Origin: Mongoliitalea daihaiensis
Lineage (GTDB): Bacteria > Bacteroidota > Bacteroidia > Cytophagales > Cyclobacteriaceae
Assembly (NCBI RefSeq): GCF_021596945.1
Contig: NZ_CP063779.1
Span: 2,020,001 to 2,084,000 of the forward strand
Reading direction: 5' to 3'
Length of the DNA stretch: 64,000 nucleotides
Part shown: positions 26,505 through 35,282 of the stretch, one piece after another
Layout: every line of letters begins with the position of its first letter
Numbering within the stretch: position 1 is the first letter of the stretch
Translations under genes and position numbers: made by a program
The notes under the pieces: model-generated
Database searches by the model: none
The model's input: only the letters and a program-made list of their open reading frames with translations
Told to the model about the DNA's origin: nothing

Positions 26505-26768
26505 ATGAAAATGAAAATGTTTACAGGGTTCTTAGCTGCAATCCTTATCAGTGTTTTGACCTTCCATCTGGAAGCTCATGAAAAATCCTTTTCATCAATG
26601 AAGCAAAAGGCAGTTTATGATGAAGTAACTTCTATTGGAATTAGCGCCATGGGCGTTGAAGGGAAATACGAGAAAAAAAGTGGATTTGTAGGAATGAGTT
26701 ATTCTTGTGGATTTGCTTTGTTTTCAAAATGTGAAACCGATGATCAGCGTTTTGAACCAGCGTCATGA
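26505..26768 (+). CDS. small secreted two-cysteine peptide
   Basis: An 87-residue protein with a signal peptide (about residues 1-24, ending HLEAH). The mature part has MGVEGKY, then near the end SYSCGFALFSKCETDDQRF. A very similar arrangement (MGV, Cys pair, RF-x-P) occurs in the peptide at 34916. The two Cys (C-x7-C) could form one disulfide outside the cytoplasm. It overlaps the next gene by 4 bases (ATGA) and heads a four-gene operon. The architecture recalls the NVEALA small exported peptides of Bacteroidota, but the NVEALA motif itself is absent. Function unknown. Confidence 0.8.
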   Translation: MKMKMFTGFLAAILISVLTFHLEAHEKSFSSMKQKAVYDEVTSIGISAMGVEGKYEKKSGFVGMSYSCGFALFSKCETDDQRFEPAS

Positions 26769-28006
26769 AGATGTTTTATCGAATTAATTTACTTTTAATT
26801 CTTGTTTTTAATTTCACAACTTCCTGTAATTCTCAGGAGGTTGTGAAATCTAATCGTTTAGGGAGTAATGATGGGGAAGGATTTATAATAAAAAATATAG
26901 GCATTAGCTCAAAAGAAATTCAAGAAGAATTTGAATTTACATCTGAAATGAGTGAAAATTTTTATTATGTCCCCTTGGAAACGACTGAAAGCAGTATTAT
27001 CGGTAAAATTGATAGAGTTTTAAGACATGAAGATCGAATTTTTGTTTTGGATAGAGAAAGAGCAAGAAGAGTTTTTTGCTTCGATAGTAAAGGTAAGTTT
27101 CTTTATCGTGTAGGAAAGTTAGGCAAAGGGCCTGGTGAGTACTCTAATCTCGAAGATATAGTATTAGATCCTTCATCTAATCAAATAGGTCTTTTGGGGG
27201 ATGATAAAATCGTTTGGTATACTATTTCGGATGGATCTTATGCAGGTATTGACACTAAGTTTGAAAAATTCTTAGTCGACAGAGTAAGTATGTTTGATTC
27301 AACTACGTTGATTGGCTATGCTAATAATCAATGCTTTTCAAAAAAATATTGTTCTAATTTTTATCGTTTTAACAAAGAGGGTGATGTGATAGATCAATAT
27401 TTGCCAATACAAGCTAATGAAAAAAACTTGTACGTTGAATATGAAAATCCATTTTCAGGAGGTGTTTTCAGTTCAAGTTTCACTCATTTATTAAATGATA
27501 GTATTTATGTGATCAACGATCGTAATGAAATGGTGCCAAGGTATGTGGTTGATTATTCTGATATGGCACTAAAGGATAGGTCAAGTTTACCTAAAAATTC
27601 GCGTAGATATGATGATTGGATAAAAAAATCTATTGCCGAGGGATTTGTTATAGGGTTTGAATTTTTCTACGAGAATGACGAGATAATTCATTTTAAGTTT
27701 AGAAAAGGGAAAAGTTTGATTTGGAATCTTTATTCAAAAAAGAGTGGGAAATTAATTTCTGCGGAGTTTTCAAATGGGGATCAAGTTTTGATTTCACACT
27801 TGATTGTTGGTGTTTATGACAATCATTTTATCAGTATTACTCCAGAAAGGTTGTTGTTGATTCTACAAGAACATTTAGAAAATTCCGAAGAAGAGGAAGT
27901 TTCTAAATTTGAAAAAGTATTTGGAGAAGAACTAATATATCATATAAAATCAATCGATGGTATTTCGAACCCAGTATTGACTTTCTTTAAGTTAACAATA
28001 GAATGA
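26765..28006 (+). CDS. 6-bladed beta-propeller lipoprotein (DUF5128/BF3164-like)
   Basis: A 413-residue lipoprotein: signal to FTTSC (about Cys21), then a predicted 6-bladed propeller. The family's clearest segment is present: IFVLDRERARRVFCFDSKGKF followed shortly by GKGPGEYSNLEDIVLD (about residues 96-140). Such proteins are outer-membrane-anchored and their function is unknown; they often accompany small exported peptides in Bacteroidota. It overlaps both the peptide gene and the next gene by 4 bases. A paralogue is at 35283. Confidence 0.85.
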   Translation: MKMFYRINLLLILVFNFTTSCNSQEVVKSNRLGSNDGEGFIIKNIGISSKEIQEEFEFTSEMSENFYYVPLETTESSIIGKIDRVLRHEDRIFVLDRERARRVFCFDSKGKFLYRVGKLGKGPGEYSNLEDIVLDPSSNQIGLLGDDKIVWYTISDGSYAGIDTKFEKFLVDRVSMFDSTTLIGYANNQCFSKKYCSNFYRFNKEGDVIDQYLPIQANEKNLYVEYENPFSGGVFSSSFTHLLNDSIYVINDRNEMVPRYVVDYSDMALKDRSSLPKNSRRYDDWIKKSIAEGFVIGFEFFYENDEIIHFKFRKGKSLIWNLYSKKSGKLISAEFSNGDQVLISHLIVGVYDNHFISITPERLLLILQEHLENSEEEEVSKFEKVFGEELIYHIKSIDGISNPVLTFFKLTIE

Positions 28007-28623
28007 TAAAAATTAACCGATTAGTTTTTTATCTTTTCTTATTTGCTTTCGCTATAAGCTTATCTTTTTTGTTCTGGTTATCGTCCAGCAAATCAAAACT
28101 AAGTAATAATCTTTTTGTCTTAAAAAATGAATTAAGTGAATCGAAAAATGAATTAGATGTGTACAATAAATTATATGAGTCGTTAGCTTCCAGTTATTTA
28201 AATGTTTTTGAAATTAATAAAAATTATTTCACTTCATATCTTGATGACGTACTTGATATTAGCTATGAGTTGGATAAAAATTTATTAATTTTCGTAAATA
28301 GTGAGGCTGATTGTTCGTTGTGTATAGATAATGAGATGTTTTTTTTAGAAAGTTTAGTTCAAGAATTTGATGGAGAAATTGTAGTTTTTAGAAATTTTTT
28401 AAACCCAAAAGACCTTAAGTTTTTTAAAAGTAATTTCCCTGCGGTTCAAAACATAATATCAATAGATAATGATGCTTATGCTTCATTTTTTTTGGGCGAA
28501 AAGCCATTTCCTTTTTACGTTTTATTTAAAAGTTCTCAAAAACACCCCTTGTTTTTCTCTCCGAATACACACTTTCCTGATATAACTAAACGTTTTTTAG
28601 CAATCAAATTTAATGAAAACTAG
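28003..28623 (+). CDS. membrane-anchored thioredoxin-fold protein with CxxC
   Basis: A 206-residue protein. One hydrophobic segment near residues 7-26 is a signal anchor, then comes a helical, coiled-coil-like stretch (about residues 30-65) and a C-terminal domain with NSEADCSLCIDNE (about residue 104). The CSLC matches a CxxC redox site after a beta strand (LLIFVN), as in thioredoxin folds. It would act in the periplasm, perhaps on the peptide's cysteines. It overlaps neighbours by 4 and 11 bases. Sequence similarity to known thioredoxins is low, so the fold is inferred. Confidence 0.6.
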   Translation: MIKINRLVFYLFLFAFAISLSFLFWLSSSKSKLSNNLFVLKNELSESKNELDVYNKLYESLASSYLNVFEINKNYFTSYLDDVLDISYELDKNLLIFVNSEADCSLCIDNEMFFLESLVQEFDGEIVVFRNFLNPKDLKFFKSNFPAVQNIISIDNDAYASFFLGEKPFPFYVLFKSSQKHPLFFSPNTHFPDITKRFLAIKFNEN

Positions 28624-29920
28624 ATATAAACTAAAAAATAAAATTTCTATTCTTAGCTTTAAGTTGCTAATCTATCCACTTTTTACTTTTGGATTGCCTT
28701 TTGCCCTTTTTGGACAGGATTTTGCTAATGTGCCACTTACCCTAAAATCTGGATTTGGACCTTTTCAAAGCAGGTTTTATAAATTAAAACATAGTACTAT
28801 AAACAAAGATGGAAAGATTCCTAAATCTTACATCTCTGGATTCCCTTCTACCTATGAAGTGATTGCCTGGGGATTGTTTCCAAATGATTTTTCTAATTTT
28901 TTAAAGAACCAAAGATCTTCGGTTAAATCGATTCCTGCTGAAAATGATGAGGATCGAGATAATATCGTAACTAATTTAGATTCACTTAGAAAAATGAAGA
29001 GGAGTTGCGTGAGGTTTGTTATTGGTTATGATGTTAATGGTTCGTTATTGGTTAGATTTGATATCAATCAAAATGATGACTTTTCGGATGAAAAGGACTA
29101 CCTTTTCATCAATTCGGAAGGTCCAGAGTTTCTTACCGAGATGATTTATCTCCCGTTGGATGATTTTGGAAAAGAGGAGGGTACGTTAAGTAATATTCCT
29201 ATTGTATTTAAGTTTAATCAGGAGCTTGGTTTATTTTATTATTCGGTCCCAATTTATGGGGAAGGTTCTTTATTTAATCATCAGTTTAAAGCAAACTTTG
29301 GGTTTACTTTAGATCCTGAAAATCAACTTTCAGAAATCATCTTTACCCATGATACTTCAAAAGTATTACAAGATGAACTTCTAAAAATGGATAAAAGAAT
29401 TTTTCGAAATAGGGGGGTTGATTTGCAAAATCAATCTTTGAATTTGGAAAGAGTTCTTGTTAATTTTAAAATATGGAGTAATCATGAGGATGATTATGCC
29501 CCACCTTTTAAGGGCTATGAATTTACATCAGGGGAAGAAATATCTTCAACACTTTTACAAGGGAAATACGTTTTAATGGATTTTTGGGGTAGTTGGTGTG
29601 GCCCGTGTATTGCCGAGATCCCGAATTTGAAAAAAGCGATAGCTGCTTTGAGAGAGCAAAATATAATATTTTTAGGAATAGCTAATGATACTAAAAAAGC
29701 GTTGAATAGGGCTATCGTACAACACGAAATTGAATGGCCTCAAATCCTCTCTGATCGTAGTAATTTGATTTTGGAAAAATTCAATATAAGTAACTATCCA
29801 ACTACATTGCTCATAGGGCCCGATGGGAAAATTATTGCAGAGAATATCCATGGAGAATCTCTAGCTAAGTATATCCAAGAGCAAATTGAAATCTATAATT
29901 TAGTGCTCAATGGAAAATGA
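28613..29920 (+). CDS. exported protein with C-terminal TlpA-like thiol-disulfide oxidoreductase domain
   Basis: A 435-residue protein with an N-terminal signal (about residues 1-34, ending ALFGQ). About 260 residues of unfamiliar beta-rich sequence precede a TlpA/AhpC-type domain: VLMDFWGSWCGPCIAEIPNLK (WCGPC near residue 328), then FLGIAND and NYPTTLLIGPDGKII with the cis-Pro. It would carry out thiol-disulfide exchange in the periplasm. It closes the operon begun by the small cysteine peptide and overlaps the preceding gene by 11 bases. Repeats follow. Confidence 0.85.
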   Translation: MKTRYKLKNKISILSFKLLIYPLFTFGLPFALFGQDFANVPLTLKSGFGPFQSRFYKLKHSTINKDGKIPKSYISGFPSTYEVIAWGLFPNDFSNFLKNQRSSVKSIPAENDEDRDNIVTNLDSLRKMKRSCVRFVIGYDVNGSLLVRFDINQNDDFSDEKDYLFINSEGPEFLTEMIYLPLDDFGKEEGTLSNIPIVFKFNQELGLFYYSVPIYGEGSLFNHQFKANFGFTLDPENQLSEIIFTHDTSKVLQDELLKMDKRIFRNRGVDLQNQSLNLERVLVNFKIWSNHEDDYAPPFKGYEFTSGEEISSTLLQGKYVLMDFWGSWCGPCIAEIPNLKKAIAALREQNIIFLGIANDTKKALNRAIVQHEIEWPQILSDRSNLILEKFNISNYPTTLLIGPDGKIIAENIHGESLAKYIQEQIEIYNLVLNGK

Positions 29921-29994
29921 CTCTTTCTCCAAACAGTGCTAATTTTTTTATACCAAAGGGGTTTCTCTAAAAGGTATAATTTAAAGTGAAGATG

Positions 29995-30475
29995 TTAAAA
30001 TCTTCACAGATAAAGAGGAATGAACTGATTTGGTGAAAAAGTCCCTCGCAGATAAAAGAGATTGAACAGATTTGACACAATGTTTCTCACAGATAAAGCG
30101 GATTGAACAGATTTGGCACAGATAAAATTGATTTTTTTAGGGCTTTTAAAACAGCTCCTTAGCCCCCCTGTCTTCCGTCAGGCAGGTCGGCGTGACACAC
30201 TTTTCTTTGTGCCTTTGCGGCAAAAGTCTCTCGCAGATAAAGCGGATTGAACAGATTTAACACAGATATAATTGATTTCTTTAGCGCCCTTTGAATTGCG
30301 CCTTTGCGCCTTTGCGTGAAACCCTTTTCTTTGTGCCTTAGCGCCTTTGTGGCAAAAGTCTCTCGCAGATAAAGCGGATTGAACAGATTTACATAGATAA
30401 AAAATATATCTTTAGTGCCCTTAAAACCGCGTCTTTGCGCCCTTGCGTGACACCTTTTTTTTGCGCCTTAGTACC
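29995..30475. repeat. degenerate array of the CTCGCAGATAAAG/CTTTGCGCC repeat family
   Basis: Four or more units carrying CTCGCAGATAAAGCGGATTG and TTGCGCCTTTGCGCCTTTGCG blocks, the same subtype as at 25.8-26.2 kb; the stretch GATTTCTTTAGCGCCCTTTG is nearly identical in both places (26108 and 30270). A different short element, CCCCCTGTCTTCCGTCAGGC at about 30165, interrupts it. The array separates the first peptide locus from the next gene. Confidence 0.85.
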
Positions 30476-30591
30476 CTATCCGTGCTACCACGTACATCAA
30501 TATGCCTGATTCAGGGCATGGTTTCAGGTGGGTATTTTACTCAATTTTGAAGAGTTAAATGTATTTCCCCAACGAAAAAGCCAAACAAACA

Positions 30592-31620
30592 ATGAACAAG
30601 ACGTTACTTACCATGGCAGCGGTACTGCTTACAGCCGGGCCATTACTCGCACAAGATTTATTTAATGGGTTCGGCACCAAGGGTATGGAAAATAAATACC
30701 TGAAAAAAGTGGACTCTTACTACATTCCACAGATGCAGATTGGGTTTGAAACCTACGTGGAGACCAAGCAAGTAGCCTTCGAATCCAAACTTAGCAGCTT
30801 TGCCAATTCTATGGAAGCCATGAGTAAGGGCGGTCAATATGGAGGAAGACAGGCTACATCTGCACGGGTAACAACTATTTTGGATGCTGGAATGGAATTA
30901 GCAGATTTTCAAAAGTTGGCAAATGACTTTCATGGCATATTAGAAGATGAAATTCGAAAAGCTGGCTTCAATGTGCTTGACATGAAGGAGGTTGACAAAA
31001 TGGAGAGTTTTCAAAAAATTAAAGAAAAGTATTCAGATAAGACCGATAAAAAGCAAGGGAAGGCAAATGATGATGATATCGGTGCTAAAGCTATTAAAGT
31101 GTATCCAGATCACACCTTATTTATGTTTGATGAAAAATCCTTAATGAAAGGTGGAGGTCCTGCCTTTTATGGAATGCTTAAAAAAATTCATGCAGAAACG
31201 AATGCGGGAATGATTCTTCAAAACTTGATCATCGATTTTTCAACTGTTGAATTGGACGTTAAGATTGATGCAGGGACTAAGGGTAAAACTACCGCTGCGG
31301 AAATGAAGATTCTTCCGAAAATGCGTATCACTTACAATACTATAGATTGGATTACTCCTAAAGGAGGACCTAGCTCTGCTCCGTCTAGGTTGAAAGAAGA
31401 GTTTATTTCCAACAAGGAGTACACGGCTAATATTTATAGCGATCCGAAAAAGGCGGAGACGTTATTTGAATTTTTCTTTAAAGGAAAGCCTCCTGTTGAC
31501 TTTGACCCACGGATTATTTCTATATCCAAGGAAGATTATATAGCGGCTGCCAAGGATTTATTTACCCAATATTCTCAGGAATTTGCAAAGACAATGGTCG
31601 TTGGGGCCAAGGGAAAGTAA
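30592..31620 (+). CDS. exported protein of unknown function
   Basis: A 342-residue protein beginning MNKTLLTMAAVLLTAGPLLAQ, a signal peptide cleaved after LLAQ; an upstream in-frame ATG (30559) would put 11 polar residues before it and is less likely. The mature protein is soluble, Lys-rich, with repeated FEFFFKG and FDEKSLMKGG segments but no motif I recognise. It stands alone between two repeat blocks and ends in a strong terminator. A shared 10-mer GTGGGTATTT upstream (30528) also appears near the adjacent regulator genes (32530). Confidence 0.75.
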   Translation: MNKTLLTMAAVLLTAGPLLAQDLFNGFGTKGMENKYLKKVDSYYIPQMQIGFETYVETKQVAFESKLSSFANSMEAMSKGGQYGGRQATSARVTTILDAGMELADFQKLANDFHGILEDEIRKAGFNVLDMKEVDKMESFQKIKEKYSDKTDKKQGKANDDDIGAKAIKVYPDHTLFMFDEKSLMKGGGPAFYGMLKKIHAETNAGMILQNLIIDFSTVELDVKIDAGTKGKTTAAEMKILPKMRITYNTIDWITPKGGPSSAPSRLKEEFISNKEYTANIYSDPKKAETLFEFFFKGKPPVDFDPRIISISKEDYIAAAKDLFTQYSQEFAKTMVVGAKGK

Positions 31621-31638
31621 GTGCGACTTACTAACCAT

Positions 31639-31668
31639 AGCCGGGACTTGTGCCCGGCTTTTTTTTTG
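31639..31668 (+). terminator. rho-independent terminator
   Basis: Stem AGCCGGG / CCCGGCT with a 7-base loop, followed by nine T residues, 18 bases after the upstream stop codon. Confidence 0.9.
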
Positions 31669-31808
31669 GCCTCGCAGAAGACGCAGAAATCACGGAAAAG
31701 AAGGCTTTTGTAACCTAACCGCTAAGAGAGCAAAGTCTGATTTAGAGGGATTAAAGATTTTGCTTTTAGCAACCAAACCTGCGTCTTTGCGCCGTTGCGT
31801 GAAACCAT
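31669..31808. repeat. degenerate CGCAGAAGACGCAGA repeat
   Basis: A single diverged unit of the same dispersed repeat idea: CCTCGCAGAAGACGCAGAAA at one end and CTGCGTCTTTGCGCCGTTGCG at the other, with unrelated sequence between. It fills the gap before the convergent response-regulator gene. Confidence 0.6.
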
Positions 31809-31813
31809 GTCTT

Positions 31814-32431
31814 TTAAATCAAATTATTCGCATACGCAAACTTGATTAAGCCTACGAGTGAAGAAGTCTTGGTCTTGCGGAAGATGTTTTTGCGATGGGT
31901 TTCTACGGTGCGCTCGGAGATAAAAAGTGTTTCCCCGATTTCTTTGTTGGATTTTTCCTGGGCAATGAGTTTGAGTATTTCCCGTTCACGATCAGTCAAT
32001 AGACGTTCTTCGTCTGGGAATTGCAAACTTTGGATAATGATGCGGTTGATGTCATTGCTAAGGTATATCTTTCCATTTTTTACCGACTCAATCGCTTGAA
32101 GCAATTCTTTATGGGAATCATTTTTTAACACATAACCTGCTACTCCTTCTTTGAGGATTTCTTTCACCAAGTGGGTTTCGTCATGTTGAGAAAGCACGAT
32201 TATTTTGGTATCCGGACTGATTCTTTTGACTACCCGTACTAAGGCCAATCCATCCATACCTGGCAGATTAAAATCTGTGATGAGTAAGTCTACTGCATGT
32301 TGTTTGACGAAATCCAGTGCCTTTTCTGCTGAATGCGCCTCACCGATTACTTCAATGGTGTCTTCCTTGGCAAGCATACTTTTGATTCCGTCTAATAAAA
32401 TGGCATGATCGTCTACCAAAAATACATTCAT
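31814..32431 (-). CDS. LuxR-type response regulator (NarL/FixJ group)
   Basis: A 205-residue two-component regulator. The receiver domain has the acidic pair DD at residues 7-8, phosphoacceptor Asp53 in LLITDFNLPGMDG, and Lys in GYVLKND. The C-terminal HTH is complete: LTDREREILKLIAQ then ISERTVETHRKNIF. I chose the inner ATG (MNVFLVDDHA) over one 18 codons upstream. The kinase gene lies 107 bases upstream on the same strand, and the two almost certainly form one signalling pair. Confidence 0.93.
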   Translation of the reverse strand: MNVFLVDDHAILLDGIKSMLAKEDTIEVIGEAHSAEKALDFVKQHAVDLLITDFNLPGMDGLALVRVVKRISPDTKIIVLSQHDETHLVKEILKEGVAGYVLKNDSHKELLQAIESVKNGKIYLSNDINRIIIQSLQFPDEERLLTDREREILKLIAQEKSNKEIGETLFISERTVETHRKNIFRKTKTSSLVGLIKFAYANNLI

Positions 32432-32537
32432 GGCTTGGGTGTTTTTGACTTGTTTAAAGATAGCAAATAGTGCGGCTATATTCATACAGGCAAGTTAATT
32501 GATTGCAACTTGCTTGTAAATCCGTACCAGTGGGTAT

Positions 32538-34541
32538 TTATTTGCTAGCACCTATCGGTGGATAGCTATTTTCTGTTGCTTTTTTGATCTCCACGCTGGG
32601 GATGTCAATGATGAATGAAGTTCCCGTTCTATCTGTTTGTGAGTCTACTTCCCATTGTGCTCCTATTCTTTGGAGACGGGACTGTATATTCCTCCAGCCA
32701 TTACCAGTAGCATTTTTGAGGATGCTAGGATCAAACCCTTTTCCATCATCTTCGATAATCAAGGAAAGCTCATTTTCATGACGGGTCAGCTGTATGGAGA
32801 TTTTTTGTGGGCTCGCATATTTGATCGCATTGTTGACCCATTCTTGGATAACTCTGTAAAGTGAAATTTCCTGTAACTCCTCTAATCGATCTTCCAAACC
32901 AAACACAGTTACCTCAATGCTGATTTTTCCGGATTGATTTATGCGCTGGGCAAATTCCCGGATTCCTTCTTTCAATCCAAATTGAATCAAGGTAGCGGGC
33001 ATCAAGTTGAATGCGATGTTCCTGATTTCTTTATGCATCTCTTGTAGGATGCTCTCACTTTTGTCAACGACTTCTATCCTTGTTTCCAACTCATCCGAGT
33101 TCCCTTGAAGTCGCGATATATTCAACCGCAGTGCAGAAATTAATTGCCCAAATCCATCGTGTAAATCCTGTGCAAATCGTTTTCGTTCGCTTTCTTGAGA
33201 CTCCAAAGCCGCATGGATATAGGCCTCTTTTACTTCCAGTTCTTTTTGCTGTAGGAGTAGTTTTTGTTCTTTTTTATTTCGGCTACGAACGAGTAATAAA
33301 ATAGTCAAAACCGCAATCAATACCAACCCTCCTATCACTAGTGCAAAGAAGCTACGTTGCAAATCTTTTTGATTTTCGACAATGGTCAATTGTTGTTCTG
33401 AAATTTGCTGGTCTTTGAGAGCTGTCTCGTATTTCGTTTCAATTTCTGCCAGTTGGGCGGATTTGTCCAAGTTGAAAATACTGTCTTTCAAGGCGGTGCC
33501 CAATTTAAAATGAAATAGCGCCTGTTGGAAATTCCCTCTCTTTTCAAAAATGTCACTTAAGATCTGATGAGCCGCTGCTGTTCGTTGTTTATCCTCAACT
33601 TTTTCTGCCAAGGCTAAAGACTGCTTTCCATAAGTTTCAGCCATCACTGGATTATCCAGTTTTAAGTAAGCTTTTGCCAACGAGTGCAAAAGAAGGCTAT
33701 GATCAAAGTCGTTGGTAAACTTTTCTTGATAGATGTCTTGTGCCTGCTTGTAGAAGGTGACGGCTTTTCCGTATTCGGAAGCATCCATGGCCAAATTCCC
33801 GAGATTGGTGGTGGTGATGGCGATGGTCTTGTAATCGTTGACTTGATTTGCTTGCAGCAATGAACGTTCATAAAAGTGTTTGGCAGAGTCTAATTCTTGG
33901 AGGTTGTGATAAGTCGAACCAATATTCAGCAAGAGTTTGTGGAGATTAGTACTGAGTTGATGGGTTTCAAATAATCCGAGTGCTTCTAAAAATGTTTCTA
34001 GGGCTTTTTCATTGTCTTTGAGAAAGTAATGAATATTTCCTACAGTGAAAGTCGCAGAAGCAAGCATGGATGGGTTGTCCAGTTTTCTGGCTAATTCCAG
34101 TGACTGTGTTGCATAGGCGAGTGCTTCGGGGTATTTACTTTGATTTTGAGCGATCAGAGAAAGGTTATTGTAAACAGCAGAAAGTCCTCGTTCATCCCCT
34201 TTTTGCTCGTAAACCTTAATCGCCTGCTCCAAATACATGGTTGCGGTATCGTAAGAAGATGCTACCCAATAGACTACGCCCGCAACGGTATAGCCATAGC
34301 CTTTGACCCGCAAATTATCGATTTGGTCCATGACTGCTAACCCATCAAACACCAGTTTTTTAGCTTGGGGAGAGTCCTCATACATCTTTTTCCAGGCTAA
34401 GTCCATGATGGCTTCTGCTTTGATGGTGTCTGAGGTGGTGGTTTGAATAACATTTCTAAGACTGTCTACGGGGTCTTGTTGTGCCACCATGATAGGACAG
34501 TATAAAAGAAAAGCGCATAAAAGGGATAAAAGATACTTCAT
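32538..34541 (-). CDS. TPR-containing sensor histidine kinase (HisKA_3 type)
   Basis: A 667-residue kinase. The signal peptide MKYLLSLLCAFLLYCPIMVAQ is followed by about seven tetratricopeptide repeats (residues 60-330; for example LSAVYNNLSLIAQNQSKYPEAL) that would sense something in the periplasm. One membrane segment follows (SFFALVIGGLVLIAVLTILL), then the phospho-His in FAQDLHDGFGQLIS and the ATPase motifs WVNNAIKYA and IEDDGKGFD. The longer ORF start is 16 codons upstream and would spoil the signal peptide. It pairs with the LuxR regulator downstream and lies between the two peptide loci. Confidence 0.92.
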   Translation of the reverse strand: MKYLLSLLCAFLLYCPIMVAQQDPVDSLRNVIQTTTSDTIKAEAIMDLAWKKMYEDSPQAKKLVFDGLAVMDQIDNLRVKGYGYTVAGVVYWVASSYDTATMYLEQAIKVYEQKGDERGLSAVYNNLSLIAQNQSKYPEALAYATQSLELARKLDNPSMLASATFTVGNIHYFLKDNEKALETFLEALGLFETHQLSTNLHKLLLNIGSTYHNLQELDSAKHFYERSLLQANQVNDYKTIAITTTNLGNLAMDASEYGKAVTFYKQAQDIYQEKFTNDFDHSLLLHSLAKAYLKLDNPVMAETYGKQSLALAEKVEDKQRTAAAHQILSDIFEKRGNFQQALFHFKLGTALKDSIFNLDKSAQLAEIETKYETALKDQQISEQQLTIVENQKDLQRSFFALVIGGLVLIAVLTILLLVRSRNKKEQKLLLQQKELEVKEAYIHAALESQESERKRFAQDLHDGFGQLISALRLNISRLQGNSDELETRIEVVDKSESILQEMHKEIRNIAFNLMPATLIQFGLKEGIREFAQRINQSGKISIEVTVFGLEDRLEELQEISLYRVIQEWVNNAIKYASPQKISIQLTRHENELSLIIEDDGKGFDPSILKNATGNGWRNIQSRLQRIGAQWEVDSQTDRTGTSFIIDIPSVEIKKATENSYPPIGASK

Positions 34542-34915
34542 ACAATAGCCAAGATGTAACCTTCTCTGGGTTAAAATCAAGCGATTCATTGGGTGATTTA
34601 TGTAGCTATCAATTCATCAGGATCATTCCATTCTTAAAAGGTTGGCTATCTGATTTGCTAACTAGCCTCCCAAAAAGTACAAGAAAATAATGAAATACGC
34701 AATTTTATTTGTTGGAATAAATTTTTGTTGTGAATAGACTCTATTGATCGTCTAAAGCGCTTATGCTCAATAGTTCCGAGAAAGATGGGATTTGAAATTA
34801 AGTACTTAATGAAACGTTTAATCTGGTAAATCAAATTTTTGAATTCGTATTTTTGGAATGACGTCAAGGATGGTTTCCATGGGAACTTAGTGTTAACTCT
34901 ATAAACGTAAATCAA
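34542..34915. other. AT-rich divergent intergenic region
   Basis: About 370 bases between the divergent kinase gene and the second small-peptide gene. An 85-codon minus-strand frame (34658-34915) has no family or start support. The only clear signal is the -7-like TATTTTTG at 34849. Confidence 0.5.
34849..34856 (+). promoter_or_regulatory. putative -7 promoter element of the second peptide locus
   Basis: TATTTTTG matches the Bacteroidota -7 consensus TAnnTTTG, 59 bases upstream of the peptide start. No clear -33 TTTG lies at the expected distance, so confidence is moderate. Confidence 0.45.
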
Positions 34916-35206
34916 ATGTCTACAACAAGAAAAATCTCAATAATGCTGATTGCTTTTGGCTTATTGACAGCAACTCCTAGCTCTTATACAGGTAATTTCG
35001 CGCTAGCGGGGACTACGTACGGAAAGGAAATGTCTGTATTTCCTGAATATCAAAAATTGTTTAAATCTTCCATAAATGTCATGGGAGTCAAGGTACCAAT
35101 TGGTATCTCAATCGAGTATAATGGAGATCTTATTGGACATACCCACAAATGTTCATGGGCTTTTGCAACATGTGATAACTCAAAGGTGAGGTTTGTTCCA
35201 TTATAA
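34916..35206 (+). CDS. small secreted two-cysteine peptide (paralogue of 26505)
   Basis: A 96-residue protein with a probable signal peptide (residues 5-32; IMLIAFGLLTAT hydrophobic core, FALAG as a likely cleavage region). The mature peptide has NVMGVKVP and a C-terminal KCSWAFATCDNSKVRFVP, matching the MGV, Cys pair and RF-x-P pattern of the peptide at 26505. Cys spacing is C-x6-C. A hairpin separates it from the propeller gene, unlike the first locus where the genes overlap. Function unknown. Confidence 0.78.
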   Translation: MSTTRKISIMLIAFGLLTATPSSYTGNFALAGTTYGKEMSVFPEYQKLFKSSINVMGVKVPIGISIEYNGDLIGHTHKCSWAFATCDNSKVRFVPL

Positions 35207-35219
35207 TGATTTAAAAAAT

Positions 35220-35265
35220 AGTTGTCAGTTAGTGCGGTTAAAATTCAACGGACTAACTGGCAACT
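35220..35265 (+). promoter_or_regulatory. 14-bp inverted repeat between peptide and propeller genes
   Basis: AGTTGTCAGTTAGT and ACTAACTGGCAACT pair over 14 bp with one G-U, around an 18-base loop. On the plus strand it is followed by A rather than T residues, so it is not a classic terminator in the coding direction. It could stabilise the peptide mRNA or reduce read-through; on the minus strand it would be followed by ATTTTTT. Confidence 0.6.
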
Positions 35266-35282
35266 AAAAATACAATAATATT

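Noticed and set aside
26505-26768. NVEALA-family peptide
   Set aside because: Size, export and propeller neighbour fit, but the NVEALA motif is absent, so I describe it only as similar in layout.
34658-34915. 85-codon minus-strand ORF in the divergent intergenic region
   Set aside because: AT-rich region, no family, and it starts one base from the peptide start on the other strand.
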